A DNA stretch of 64,000 bases, taken from contig NZ_LT963430.1 in the NCBI RefSeq assembly GCF_900199405.1, forward strand, positions 1,054,001 through 1,118,000. Direction: 5' to 3'. The position numbers were made by a program, and so were the translations under genes. Positions 8,628-18,200 of this stretch are shown in pieces. Under the pieces are notes generated by a model. It was not told the DNA's origin and did no database searches. It was given only the letters and a program-made list of their open reading frames with translations. The first letter of the stretch is position 1, and each line of letters starts with the position of its first letter. The DNA comes from Beduinella massiliensis. Lineage in GTDB: Bacteria > Bacillota > Clostridia > Christensenellales > Aristaeellaceae.

Positions 8628-9188
8628 TTGCGGATCATCAGCGGCAGCGCCCGCGGGCGCACGATTTGCGCGCCGCAGGGCATGGATACGCGCCCCACGC
8701 AGGATTACGTGCGCGAATCGCTCTTTAACATCCTGCGCGCGCGGGTGCCGGAGGCCCGTGTGCTCGATCTCTTCGCGGGGTCGGGCGCGCTGGGGCTGGA
8801 GGCGGTCAGCCGGGGTGCGCAGGGCGCGGTATTCGTAGACAGCGGCCGCGCCGCGGTACAGTGCGTCAAAAAAAACGTCGCCGCGCTCCGCATGGAGACG
8901 CAGTGCGAGGTGCTTTCCTGCGACTGGCGCGCGGCGATTGCGCGCCTTTCGGATCGGGCGTTCGACCTGGTGTTCATGGACCCGCCCTACCGCATGGAAA
9001 ACACGGGCGAGATGTGCGCCGCGCTGCTTGCGGCGGGGGCGCTTGCGGAGGACGGCCTGATCGTGGTGGAGCACCGGCGCGGCCTTCCGCCGGCGCTTGC
9101 GGACGGACTTGAGGCGGCGGACACGCGCCGCTACGGCGACACGGAGGTCACCTTCGTGCGAAGGCGGCAGGAGGAAGAAACGCCATGA
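8628..9188 (+). CDS. rsmD: 16S rRNA (guanine(966)-N2)-methyltransferase
   Basis: 186 aa, typical RsmD length. TTG 8628 is chosen because AGGAGG lies at 8617-8622 and the family start RIISGSARGR follows it; the longer in-frame ORF from 8535 begins inside the promoter. Motifs are VLDLFAGSGALGLEA (SAM loop) and the catalytic FMDPPY near residue 118. It overlaps coaD by 4 bp (ATGA). The rsmD-coaD pairing is common in Bacillota. Confidence 0.93.
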   Translation: MRIISGSARGRTICAPQGMDTRPTQDYVRESLFNILRARVPEARVLDLFAGSGALGLEAVSRGAQGAVFVDSGRAAVQCVKKNVAALRMETQCEVLSCDWRAAIARLSDRAFDLVFMDPPYRMENTGEMCAALLAAGALAEDGLIVVEHRRGLPPALADGLEAADTRRYGDTEVTFVRRRQEEETP

Positions 9189-9688
9189 GCATCGCGCTTT
9201 ACCCCGGCAGCTTTGATCCGCTGACGGTCGGTCATCTGGATATCATCGAGCGCGCGGCACGGCTGTACGACACCGTCGTGGTGGCGGTGCTGCACAACCC
9301 GAGCAAGCAGGGCGCGTTCCCGGTGGAAAAACGGCTGGAATTTATCGAGCGCGCGTGCGCGCACATTCCGGGCGTGCGCGTGGAGCAGTTTTACGGTCTG
9401 CTGGTGGATTACGCGCGGCAGGTGGGCGCGTCGGTCATCATCCGGGGGCTTCGCGCGGTCAGCGACTTCGAGTACGAGTTTCAGATGGCGCAGATGAATG
9501 GGCAGCTCTGCCCCGGCGTGGAGACGCTCTTCATGATGACGAAGCCGGAGCACGCGTACATCAGCTCGAGCGGTGTGCGCGAGATAGCGACGTTTGGCGG
9601 CGATGTAAGCGCGTTTTTGCCGCCATGCATCCTTAAGGACGTGCAAGCAGCGCTTGCCGCAAAGAGGAGGGAATCCGATGGACGCTGA
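9185..9688 (+). CDS. coaD: Phosphopantetheine adenylyltransferase
   Basis: 167 aa. Fourth step of coenzyme A synthesis: transfers AMP from ATP to 4'-phosphopantetheine. The nucleotidyltransferase start YPGSFDPLTVGHLDIIERA contains the T/HxGH motif, and ISSSGVREIA carries the second ATP-binding motif. RGLRAVSDFEYE is the pantetheine-side segment. It is coupled to rsmD upstream, and its 3' end overlaps the next start by 11 bp. Confidence 0.95.
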   Translation: MSIALYPGSFDPLTVGHLDIIERAARLYDTVVVAVLHNPSKQGAFPVEKRLEFIERACAHIPGVRVEQFYGLLVDYARQVGASVIIRGLRAVSDFEYEFQMAQMNGQLCPGVETLFMMTKPEHAYISSSGVREIATFGGDVSAFLPPCILKDVQAALAAKRRESDGR

Positions 9689-10340
9689 ACTCAAGATTTA
9701 TGACGCGATCGACGAACTGGAGCAGGAGATATCCAGCAGCAAGAAGGGCCTTTTGTCCAACCTTTTCCTGGTGGACAAGGACTACCTGCTCGACCTGTGC
9801 GCAAAGATTCGGTCGGACGTGCCGGACGACATCAAGAACTGTCAGAACCTGCTGCGCGAGGAACAGCGCATCCTCACCGAGGCCAACCGCAAGGCGAACA
9901 ACATCATCACCGAGGCGGAAAACAAGGCGCACGCCCGCGTGGCCGACGCGGACGCGCTGGCCCAGCAGAAGTCGGACGACGCCGACCGCTACGACGAGCG
10001 CGTGCGCGCCGAGGCCGACGCCTATGCGCAGCAGGCGCATGCCGACGCCGACGCCTACGCCGCCAAGACGCGCGCGGATTCCGAGCAGGAGGCCAGCGCC
10101 CGCATCGCGGAGGCCGAGCAGCACGCGCGCGAGCTCGTGGAGAACACGGAGATCATGCGCCAGGCCAACCAGCGCGCGCGGGAGACGGTGGAGCGCGCGG
10201 ACGCGCAGGCGCGCGACATGTTCCTCAACACCCTGGACGAGGCGGAGAAGATGCTCAAGGACCTGGACGACTGCTTTGCCCATCACTCGAGCGACCTGTA
10301 CAACTACCGCGTGAAGCTGAGCCAGTATCGCGGAAACTGA
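9678..10340 (+). CDS. Coiled-coil protein of unknown function
   Basis: 220 aa. ATG 9678 has GAGGAGG at 9664-9670, inside the end of coaD. There is no signal peptide or membrane segment. Residues about 60-190 form a long Ala/Glu/Asp/Arg-rich coiled coil with imperfect repeats of the ADADAYAxxxxADA type, similar in composition to DivIVA-like proteins or ATP synthase stator subunits, though neither identity can be shown. Clostridia often have a coiled-coil ORF behind coaD. Confidence 0.7.
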   Translation: MDAELKIYDAIDELEQEISSSKKGLLSNLFLVDKDYLLDLCAKIRSDVPDDIKNCQNLLREEQRILTEANRKANNIITEAENKAHARVADADALAQQKSDDADRYDERVRAEADAYAQQAHADADAYAAKTRADSEQEASARIAEAEQHARELVENTEIMRQANQRARETVERADAQARDMFLNTLDEAEKMLKDLDDCFAHHSSDLYNYRVKLSQYRGN

Positions 10341-10407
10341 AGCGGGTGTTTCGCCCTTGACGTCATGCCGGATACGGAAAAATCAGGGCACCGCCGCAAA
10401 AGAGCAT

Positions 10408-10460
10408 AAAAAAGACGAGGGTAGGCGCCCGGAAGGGTTCCTGAACCTCGTCTTTTGTTT
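10408..10460. terminator. Bidirectional terminator
   Basis: An 11-bp stem (AAAAGACGAGG at 10410-10420, CCTCGTCTTTT at 10446-10456) around a 25-nt loop, with T-rich ends on both strands. It lies between the convergent coiled-coil gene and the minus-strand methyltransferase. Confidence 0.75.
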
Positions 10461-10550
10461 GCTGACTGTTTCCTCCTGAAAAGCGGAGAAGCGCGTGCAG
10501 CAGGGCCTTCTGCCCGCGATATGCCGTGTCTGCGGCGGAGCCCCCTGCGG

Positions 10551-11282
10551 TCATTTCCTGCGCGCGCAGACGATCAGCATCATCGGACGGCGCATTTCGT
10601 CCTTCATGCCGGGGAGATCCAGCATTTGCTCCGGCGGCTTGGGCTCCACGACCCGCGTGACTTCAAAGCCGTTCGTGAGCAGCCCGTCCAGATAGGTCGT
10701 CAGCGTCTTGTGGTACTTGCGCACGTGCTCGCCCAGAAAGACGGCGTCGCGCGCGCCCTCGTAAAAGTAATCGTCCACCGGGAAGTGCTGGATGTTTCCC
10801 GCCTCGTCGTAAGCCCAGTCCTGCGGGCCCTGCGCGGTGAAGATGGGGTGCTCGCAGGAAAAGACGAAGCTCGCGCCCGGCGCAAGGCAGGCGTTCACCC
10901 TTCGCGCTACCTGATGAAAGTCCGCCACGTAGTGCAGCGCGAGCGAGCTGAGCGCCACGTCAAAGCTTTCCGGGGGAAAGTCGATCTCCTCGATGGGCAT
11001 GCGCACGTATTCGACCGCCGGAAAAGGCGTCTTCTCCCGCGCGACGGCGAGCATTTTTTCGGAAATGTCCACGCCCACGCAGCGCCTGGCGCCGTGCTCC
11101 ATCGCGTAGATGCAGTGCCAGCCGTAGCCGCAGCCCAGATCGAGCACGCGCTTGTCCGCAAAGTCAGGCAGCAGGGGGCGCAGGGTCTCCCATTCGCCTG
11201 CGCCCGCAAGCCCCTGCCGGGAGCGGCCCATCTGGCTATACTTTTCAAAGAATTCCGGGTCGTCGTATCGGTTCTGGTACAT
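10551..11282 (-). CDS. Class I SAM-dependent methyltransferase
   Basis: 243 aa. The start ATG (11282) has GGAGG upstream on the minus strand. The SAM-binding loop is VLDLGCGYGWHC, followed by the acidic VGVDISEKML and the LALHYVADF region. An N-terminal segment MYQNRYDDPEFFEKYSQM resembles small-molecule methyltransferases of the UbiE/SmtA type. The acceptor is unknown. It starts about 30 bp after the UvrA-like stop, so the two genes form an operon. Confidence 0.85.
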   Translation of the reverse strand: MYQNRYDDPEFFEKYSQMGRSRQGLAGAGEWETLRPLLPDFADKRVLDLGCGYGWHCIYAMEHGARRCVGVDISEKMLAVAREKTPFPAVEYVRMPIEEIDFPPESFDVALSSLALHYVADFHQVARRVNACLAPGASFVFSCEHPIFTAQGPQDWAYDEAGNIQHFPVDDYFYEGARDAVFLGEHVRKYHKTLTTYLDGLLTNGFEVTRVVEPKPPEQMLDLPGMKDEMRRPMMLIVCARRK

Positions 11283-11311
11283 GTCGTTTCCTCCGTTCAT
11301 TTGGCGGCGCA

Positions 11312-13771
11312 TCAGCCCGCCAGGTAGCTCTTCAGATAGCGCCCGGTAAAGGAACGCGGGCAGGAGCAGATTTCTTCCGGCGTGCCGCAGGCGATCACCT
11401 CGCCGCCCGCGTCGCCTCCGTCCGGCCCCAGGTCGATCACATAGTCGGAGGCGGCGATGACCTGCAGGTTGTGCTCCACCACGACGAGGGTATTCCCCGC
11501 GTCTGCAAGGCGGCGCAGCAGCCGCAGAAAGTTTTCGACGTCCAGCGGATGCAGCCCCGTCGTGGGCTCGTCGATCAGGTAAAGGCTCTGCTTTCCGGCG
11601 CCCGAAAGCAGGTCTCGCGCCAGCTTCAGGCGCTGCGCCTCGCCGCCGGAGAGCGTGGGCAGCGCCTGACCGAGCGTGAGGTAGCCGAGCCCTACGTCCG
11701 CCAGGAGCGCCAGGGTCTTTTGCATGGCCGGGACGTCCGAAAAGGCCGCCGCCGCTTCCTCTACGGAGAGGTTCAGCGCGTCGTCGATGCTGCGCCCGTC
11801 TAGCCTGACGGAGAGCACGGATTCCTGAAACCGGCGGCCGTGGCATTCCGGACAGGGAACTTCCGCGTCCTCGAAGAAGAGCAGGTTGCTCGTGACCGTC
11901 CCCATGCCCTCGCACCGTTCGCAGCGCCCGCCCTTCGCGTTGAACGAGAACGAGCCCGCGTGAAGGCCCAGCGCCCGCGCCTCCGGCAGGGCGGCGAAAC
12001 GCCTGCGCAGCGCGTCGTAGAGCCCGGTGAACGTCGCGACGTTGGAGCGGCGCATGCGCGGAGCCTGCGCCTGGTCGATTGTGACGACGCGCGAAAAGGC
12101 CGAAAGGCCCTCTACCTGCGCGCGTTCGTCCTCGCCTCGCCCCAGCACGCCGAAGACGAGCGAGGACTTGCCCGAGCCGGAGACGCCCGTGACGCTCGTG
12201 AGGCAGCCGGTGGGGATGCGGACGTCCACGCGCTTCAGGTTGTGAAGGCCCGCGCCGCGGATGCGGATTTCTCCCGTTCCGGCGCTTCGCTCGGCCGATG
12301 GGATCGGGGCGGGGGCGGCGAGATAGCGCCCGGTGACAGACGCGCTCTGGCCCTTCAGCGCTTCGGGCGTGCCCTGACCGACGATGCGCCCGCCAAAGCG
12401 GCCGCTGCCGGGGCCGATGTCGATCACCCAGTCCGCCGCGCGGACGACGTCCGGGTCGTGCTCGATGACGAGCAGGGTGTTTTCCTGATCGCGCAGGCTC
12501 CGCAGAATTTGAAGCAGGCCGTCCGTGTCGCGCGGATGCAGGCCGACGGTGGGCTCGTCGAGCACGTAGATCAGGCCGGTCATGGTGCTGTCCAGCGTCG
12601 CGGCCAGGCGGATGCGCTGGGCTTCGCCGCCGGAGAGCGTCAGCGTTTGGCGGTCGGACGTGAGATAGCCCAGCCCCAGGCGGACGATGCGCGCGATCTT
12701 CGTCTGCAGATCCGGCAGGTACGGCGCGACCAACGCGCGCTGCGCGGGCGTGAGCGAGGCCTCCAGACGGCGCAGCCAATCCGCGAGGTCGCACAGCTGC
12801 ATCGCGGAAAGCTCCGCAAGCCGGCGGCCCGCGACCGTCACGCTGCGGGGCAGCGGGGCGAGCCGTTCGCCGTCGCATTCGGGGCAGGGGGCCTGCTGAA
12901 AGTAGGCGCCCGCCGTGCCGCCGTCGCCACCCTGTTCGCTCAGCCTTCGCGTCAGCGTGGTGAACGCGCCCGGGAACTTGCCCTCCGCCGCGGTCTTAGG
13001 CGGCTTTTCCCCCGGGAAGAAAGCGCGGAAGGGTTCGCTGTCGCTGCCGTAAAGCAGCAGCGCGCGCTGCGCGGGCGTGAAGGTTTCGACCGGCCTGTTC
13101 CGGGGGACGGGAAGGCCGCGGCACTGCAGGGCGTGGTAGTAGGCTTCCCGCTCGAAGTCGCCGTAGCGCTGACGCCAGAAGTCGATCGCCCCCTCTTCCA
13201 GCGAGCGCTCCGCGTGCAGCACGAGCGCTTCGTCGATGCGCAGCGTCTTGCCCAGCCCCTGGCAGGCGGGGCAGGCCCCTCTGCGCGTGTTGAAGGAGAA
13301 GTCGGTGCGGGTGAGCTTGTCCATCCGTCCGCCGCAGACGGAGCAGTACATGAAGTCCTGAAAGTCCTCGCCATGACCCAGCGTCTCTTCCCGGCAGGCG
13401 TCGGCGTCGATTTCGGCCCCGCATAGGGGGCAGGCGCGCCGGTGCAGCTTTTCAAAGAGCATGCGCAGCTCGGTGTAGATGCCCGTCACCGTGCCCACGG
13501 AGGAACGGGGATTTTGGGCATAGGCGCCCTGCGCGATGCAGAGGGCGGGCGACGCGCCGCTGACGCTGTCCACGTCCGGCCTGCGGATGCCCTGCATGCC
13601 CATGGCCTCCAGATACTGGCGCTGGCATTCGTTGAAGAGCAGGTCGATGGCGAGCGTCGACTTCCCGGAGCCCGAAAGCCCCGTGAGCGCGATGAACTTG
13701 CCGCGCGGCAGGGTCAGGTCGATGTTTTTCAAGTTGCCCTCGCGCGCACCGCGAATGACGATGTCCTTCAT
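11312..13771 (-). CDS. UvrA-like excinuclease ATPase, short form
   Basis: 819 aa, against about 940-950 for standard UvrA. ATG 13771 has AAGGAGG upstream; the longer frame to 13816 lacks one. Two ABC ATPase halves are present: Walker A GLSGSGKST (near residue 30) and GVSGSGKSSL, each with LSGGEAQR and a Walker B ending in DEPT. Zinc-type Cys pairs occur (CPLCG, CSVCGG, CPACQG, CPECDG, CERCEG, CPECHG). The missing length and divergent first domain match the UvrA2/drug-resistance-type paralogues rather than the repair protein; no uvrB or uvrC is nearby. A DNA-damage or drug-protection role is inference. Confidence 0.85.
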   Translation of the reverse strand: MKDIVIRGAREGNLKNIDLTLPRGKFIALTGLSGSGKSTLAIDLLFNECQRQYLEAMGMQGIRRPDVDSVSGASPALCIAQGAYAQNPRSSVGTVTGIYTELRMLFEKLHRRACPLCGAEIDADACREETLGHGEDFQDFMYCSVCGGRMDKLTRTDFSFNTRRGACPACQGLGKTLRIDEALVLHAERSLEEGAIDFWRQRYGDFEREAYYHALQCRGLPVPRNRPVETFTPAQRALLLYGSDSEPFRAFFPGEKPPKTAAEGKFPGAFTTLTRRLSEQGGDGGTAGAYFQQAPCPECDGERLAPLPRSVTVAGRRLAELSAMQLCDLADWLRRLEASLTPAQRALVAPYLPDLQTKIARIVRLGLGYLTSDRQTLTLSGGEAQRIRLAATLDSTMTGLIYVLDEPTVGLHPRDTDGLLQILRSLRDQENTLLVIEHDPDVVRAADWVIDIGPGSGRFGGRIVGQGTPEALKGQSASVTGRYLAAPAPIPSAERSAGTGEIRIRGAGLHNLKRVDVRIPTGCLTSVTGVSGSGKSSLVFGVLGRGEDERAQVEGLSAFSRVVTIDQAQAPRMRRSNVATFTGLYDALRRRFAALPEARALGLHAGSFSFNAKGGRCERCEGMGTVTSNLLFFEDAEVPCPECHGRRFQESVLSVRLDGRSIDDALNLSVEEAAAAFSDVPAMQKTLALLADVGLGYLTLGQALPTLSGGEAQRLKLARDLLSGAGKQSLYLIDEPTTGLHPLDVENFLRLLRRLADAGNTLVVVEHNLQVIAASDYVIDLGPDGGDAGGEVIACGTPEEICSCPRSFTGRYLKSYLAG

Positions 13772-13880
13772 ACGGCCTCCTTGTCCATGATAATCGGGGG
13801 AATCTGTACCATTCAACGCGGCGCGCGCTTTCTCCTGCCGCGAAACAGATTTATTTATCTAGATCGATGACGTCCCTTTC

Positions 13881-13909
13881 TTGCATTCCGATAACATAGA
13901 TGCTAAAAT
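13881..13909 (+). promoter_or_regulatory. Promoter of the binding-protein/histidine-kinase operon
   Basis: TTGCAT at 13881-13886, a 17-bp spacer, and an extended -10 TGC-TAAAAT ending at 13909, 51 bp before the ATG. Confidence 0.7.
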
Positions 13910-13960
13910 AAACGGAGCTTTGTGCGGGCGCACGTTTCCGCAAGAGAGGATGAGGCGAGA

Positions 13961-15241
13961 ATGAAAGCTCCGAAGGCGCGCGCGCTGTGCGCGCTCCTGC
14001 TGTGCATGGCGGCCGTCCTCTGCGGCTGCGCGCGAGAGAAGAACAGCCTCGTCCGCTACCGGGAGGACGAGCGGCCAAAGGCGAGGATCACCTTTTTCGG
14101 CAACAAGTACGAGCCGGAGAACGTCGCCGTCGTCGAAGAAATCCTGAGCGGATTCATGCGGGAGAACCCGGACGTGCAGGTGACCTATGAAAGCCTCAAG
14201 GGAAACGGCTATTTTGAGGCGCTGAGCAAGCGGATGGCCTCCGGGCGAGGCGACGACGTGATGATGGTCAACCACGACGCGGTGCTCCTGCTCTCGGAGG
14301 CGGGGCAGCTCGCGGACCTGTCGGGGCTTGAATCGATCGATCGCTTTTCGGACAGCGTCCTCGGTCAGATGCGCGGGGAGGACGGAGCGATTTACTGGGT
14401 GCCGACGACGGTTTCCGCGTTCGGCCTTTACTGCAATCTGGACCTTTTGAAGGCGCAGCAGCTGGAGGTTCCGCGGACGCTTGCAGAATGGCTCGACGCC
14501 TGCGAGCGGTTCCGCCGGGCGGGCATCCTGCCCTTGATCATCAACGACGACATCTCGCTCAAGACCCTGGCGATCGGCCTGGGATTTTGGGACGTCTACG
14601 CGGCGGGGCGGCAGGCGGAGGCGTTTGGGCGGATCAACAGCGGGGAGGAGCGCCTGAGCAGCTATCTGCGGCCGGGCTTCGCCCTTGCGTCGCAGCTCAT
14701 TGAAAAGGGATACGTGGACGCGCAGAAGGCGCTCGTGACCCAAAAGACGTCGGACGATCTCGCGGAATTCGCAAAGGGCGAGTCGCCCTTCATGCTGACC
14801 GGCGGCTGGGCGGCGGGACGCGTGAAGAGCATGAATCCCCCGTTTGAATTCACGGTGATCCCCTATCCGGCGCTGACGGATGGCGTCGTGCTGGTCGTCA
14901 ACGCGGATACGCGCCTGAGCGTGAACGCGCACAGCCCGAACCGGGAGGCCGCGCTTCGCTTTGTCGAATACTTCACCCGCAGCGAGAACATCACGAAGTT
15001 CGCGGAAAACCAGTCGTCGCTCAGCCCGCTGAAGAGCGGAAGCCCCGCCGCGCTGAAGGAGATTCAGCCGCTGCTGGAGGCGTACTGGGCAGGCCGCACG
15101 GTGATCGGCTCGGACAGCCTGCTGGACATTCCGATCTGGAACCTCACGGCCGAGGCGTCGCAAAGGCTCCTTTCCGGTGAAACGGTGGAGGAGATCATGG
15201 ACTTTCTGGATGCGTATCAGGCGGAAGAGGGGGCGCGGTGA
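13961..15241 (+). CDS. Extracellular solute-binding lipoprotein (family 1)
   Basis: 426 aa. ATG 13961 is chosen over the upstream GTG at 13922 because the signal peptide begins there. The lipobox is LCGC, giving a lipid-anchored protein outside the membrane. The body matches family 1 (sugar-type) binding proteins: an ITFFGNKYEPEN start, SLKGNGYFEALSKRMASG, and a C-terminal ALRFVEYFTRSENITKFAEN region. There are no permease genes around it. Its TGA overlaps the ATG of the histidine kinase (TGATG), implying translational coupling and a receptor-like role. Confidence 0.85.
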   Translation: MKAPKARALCALLLCMAAVLCGCAREKNSLVRYREDERPKARITFFGNKYEPENVAVVEEILSGFMRENPDVQVTYESLKGNGYFEALSKRMASGRGDDVMMVNHDAVLLLSEAGQLADLSGLESIDRFSDSVLGQMRGEDGAIYWVPTTVSAFGLYCNLDLLKAQQLEVPRTLAEWLDACERFRRAGILPLIINDDISLKTLAIGLGFWDVYAAGRQAEAFGRINSGEERLSSYLRPGFALASQLIEKGYVDAQKALVTQKTSDDLAEFAKGESPFMLTGGWAAGRVKSMNPPFEFTVIPYPALTDGVVLVVNADTRLSVNAHSPNREAALRFVEYFTRSENITKFAENQSSLSPLKSGSPAALKEIQPLLEAYWAGRTVIGSDSLLDIPIWNLTAEASQRLLSGETVEEIMDFLDAYQAEEGAR

Positions 15242-18200
15242 TGGGGCCGAGAGGTAGAAAGATGCTGTTGGCGGCGCTGATGGTCGCCGCGCTGCTTTCG
15301 CTCGTCACCTATGCGTTCGTGGCGAGCGTGCAGGAACAGCTTTGGAACCAGTCCATCGAGACGATCAAGGAGAGCACCCGTCAGGGCCGTGACGCGCTCA
15401 AGATTCAGCTTCAGGCGGACTTTCAGTCGCTGGGCACGATTTCGCGCTACCTGCGCTCCGTGTCCTCTGATGAGGAGGAAATCATCACCCAATCCCTGCG
15501 CGCCTACGGCGAGACGGGCGGGAACGCGTCGCTGTACATGGCGGACGGCACCTGCCTGCCGGCGGAGCCCGGGCCGGACGAGGCGGCCCGTGAAATGCTC
15601 CTGAAGGCGGGCAGGCAGTCCGGCATTCTGAACCCGCACATCAGCAGCGTCACCGGGGTAAACGTGTTTCAGATTTTTCAGCGCGTCCGCCTTGGGGACG
15701 GCAAGGGAGGATTCCTCCTGCGCGAATACGAGGTAAAGGACGTGGCCGACACGTTCTCCCTCTCCTTTTACGACGCGGCGGGCTTTTCCTACATCGTCGA
15801 TCAGCACGGCGAGGTGCTGATGCGCTCCGCGCACCCGAACAGCAATAAGACGGTGCAGAACCTGTTCGACATGCTCCCTGCGCGGGAGAACGACGGGCAG
15901 CTTCTTTCGCAGTTCCGAGAATCCCTGGCGGCGGGCGAGACGGGCTGGGCAGTTTTTACCTACAACGGCGAGCCCACGGTCTTCTGCTATGCGCCCATCG
16001 GCCTGAATTCGGACTGGTACGTGATTTCCATCATTCCCAGGGATGTCGTGCTGGCGCAGACGCGCAACATTCTCCTGCGCACGCTGCTGCTGATGCTTTG
16101 CGTCATCGCGGGCATTGGGCTGCTGGCGGGTATTTACCTGTACAGCAGCAGCCTTTCCCAGCGCAAGATCGCCAGCAGGACCAGCTATATCGGCCACCTG
16201 TACAACTCGATCCCCGAGGGCATCGCGCTGCTGACCCCCGAAGCGCCGTATCGGTTTTTGCAGCTCAACGCCGAGGGCCTCCGCCTGCTGGGCTATCCGC
16301 CGGAGGCCGCGAACGACGCCGTCAGAGGGCGCGCCCTCTCGGAGGTGCTGCACCCGGACGACGTGCGGATGACGGAGGACGCCTTTGCCGACGCCGCGAA
16401 AAGGGCGCGCAAGGCCACGTTTACCAATCGGATGCTCCGCCCGGATGGGAGCTGCTTCTGGTCCGCCGTCATCGTGGAGAGCGTCCGCGACGAGGACGGC
16501 AACCCGGCGATGATCGCCACGTTCCACGACGTGACCAAGGAAAAGCTGGCGGAGGAGGAGGAAAAGCGCGGGCGGCTGCTGGAGCGCCGCTTTCTCATCA
16601 GCGCCATCTCCAGCGCGTACCCGCTGATCATGAGCGTCAACCTGACGCGCGACACGGTCAGCGTCCTGTACGACGACGGTTCCCTTTCCCTCCATCTGCC
16701 GGAGGACAAGCGGTATTCACAGGTCTACGAAGAGCTGCTTTCTCGCCTGCACGCGGACTACCGGGAGGAATTCTGCGGCCGCTTTGCGCCGGATACGTTA
16801 AAGGCGGCGCTCGGCGGCGGGCGCAGCGAGGTCTTTCTGGAGGCGCGCGCGCTGCTGGGCGACGGACAGTACCACTGGATCCTGCAGCAGGCCGTGCACG
16901 TGGAGGATCCGTTCACGGAGGAGCGGCTCGCCATCCTGCTGCTGCGCGACATCGAAGAGCGAAAGCGCGACGAGGAGCAAAACCGCCGCCTGCTGCAAAG
17001 CGCGCTGGACAGCGCGAATGCGGCCAACGCGGCGAAGAGCGAATTTCTCAGCAACATGTCCCACGACATCCGCACGCCCATGAACGCCATCGTCGGCATG
17101 ACGTCGATCGCCAAGGAGCACATCGGGGAGCCGGAACGCCTGCTGGACTGCCTGCGCAAGATCGAACTATCCAGCAGCCATCTGCTCAGGCTCATCAACG
17201 ACGTGCTGGATATGTCCAAGATCGAAAGCGGCAAGCTGGCGCTCCGTTCGGAGCCGTTCGACATCGCGGAGCTCTTCTGTGAATGCATGGAGCTGATGTA
17301 CCCGCAGGCGCGGGAGGCAGGCGTCGACCTCAGGGCGTCTATGCACGGCCTGCTGGATGAAGGCGTCGAGGGCGACCCGCTGCGCGTGCGCCAGGTCTAT
17401 CTCAACGTCCTCAGCAACGCCGTCAAGTACACCCCGAAGGGCGGCAGCGTTCGCGTGGAGGTGACGCAGCTCCCCGCGCAAAAGGCGGGATACGGCAGCT
17501 ATCGCTTTTCCTGCCGGGATACGGGCCTGGGCATGGACGAGGAGCTGCTCAGGCGTCTTTTCCTGCCCTTTGAGCGCGGGCAGGATCAGGCATCCCGCAA
17601 AATCATGGGAACCGGGCTGGGCATGGCGATCACCAAGAACATCGTGGACGGCATGGCGGGCAGCATCGACGTGAAGAGCGCGCCCGGCGCGGGTTCGGTG
17701 TTCACGGTAACGCTGGATTTTCCGCTTCAGCAGGAGCGGGAAAAGGCGCTGCCCGAAGCGTGGCATCTGGCCCGCGCGCTGGCCGTCAGCGGGGAAAAGG
17801 AGGAGCTTGCCGACGTCGTGCAGGTGTTATCGTCGCTGGGCATGCGGCCGGACAGCGCCGGCAGCGCCGGGGAGGCGGAGGCGATGGCGCTTCGCGCGCG
17901 GCGCGCGGGCAATGGCTACCGGCTTGCGCTCGTGGACCGGCGGCCCCCGGGCGCGGGGGGAGCCGCACGCCGGGGCAGGGAAGCGTCGGGGGCGGGCGCG
18001 CCGCCGGGGATCTTCTTTTTGGGGGGCGTTGAGGCCGGGGGAGGGACGCAGGGGGTTACCCCGGTTGTGCCCGCTCCCTTGTACCGGGGCAGGCTGGGGC
18101 GCGTGCTGCGCGCGGGCGGGGGGTCCAGGGGGCGGGGAGTGAGTGTGGGCGGGGGGGAGGGGGCGGGACGGCGCGGGCGGGGGGGGGGAGGGGGGGGGGA

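Noticed and set aside
10551-12878. A long minus-strand frame (775 codons) that joins UvrA-antisense-frame sequence to the methyltransferase
   Set aside because: Only the last 243 codons have protein-like content and an RBS; the rest is an out-of-frame shadow of the UvrA-like gene in GC-rich DNA.
11840-13426. A 528-codon plus-strand frame opposite the UvrA-like gene
   Set aside because: Arg/Ala-rich composition without motifs, RBS or conservation clues; typical antisense frame of a GC-rich gene.
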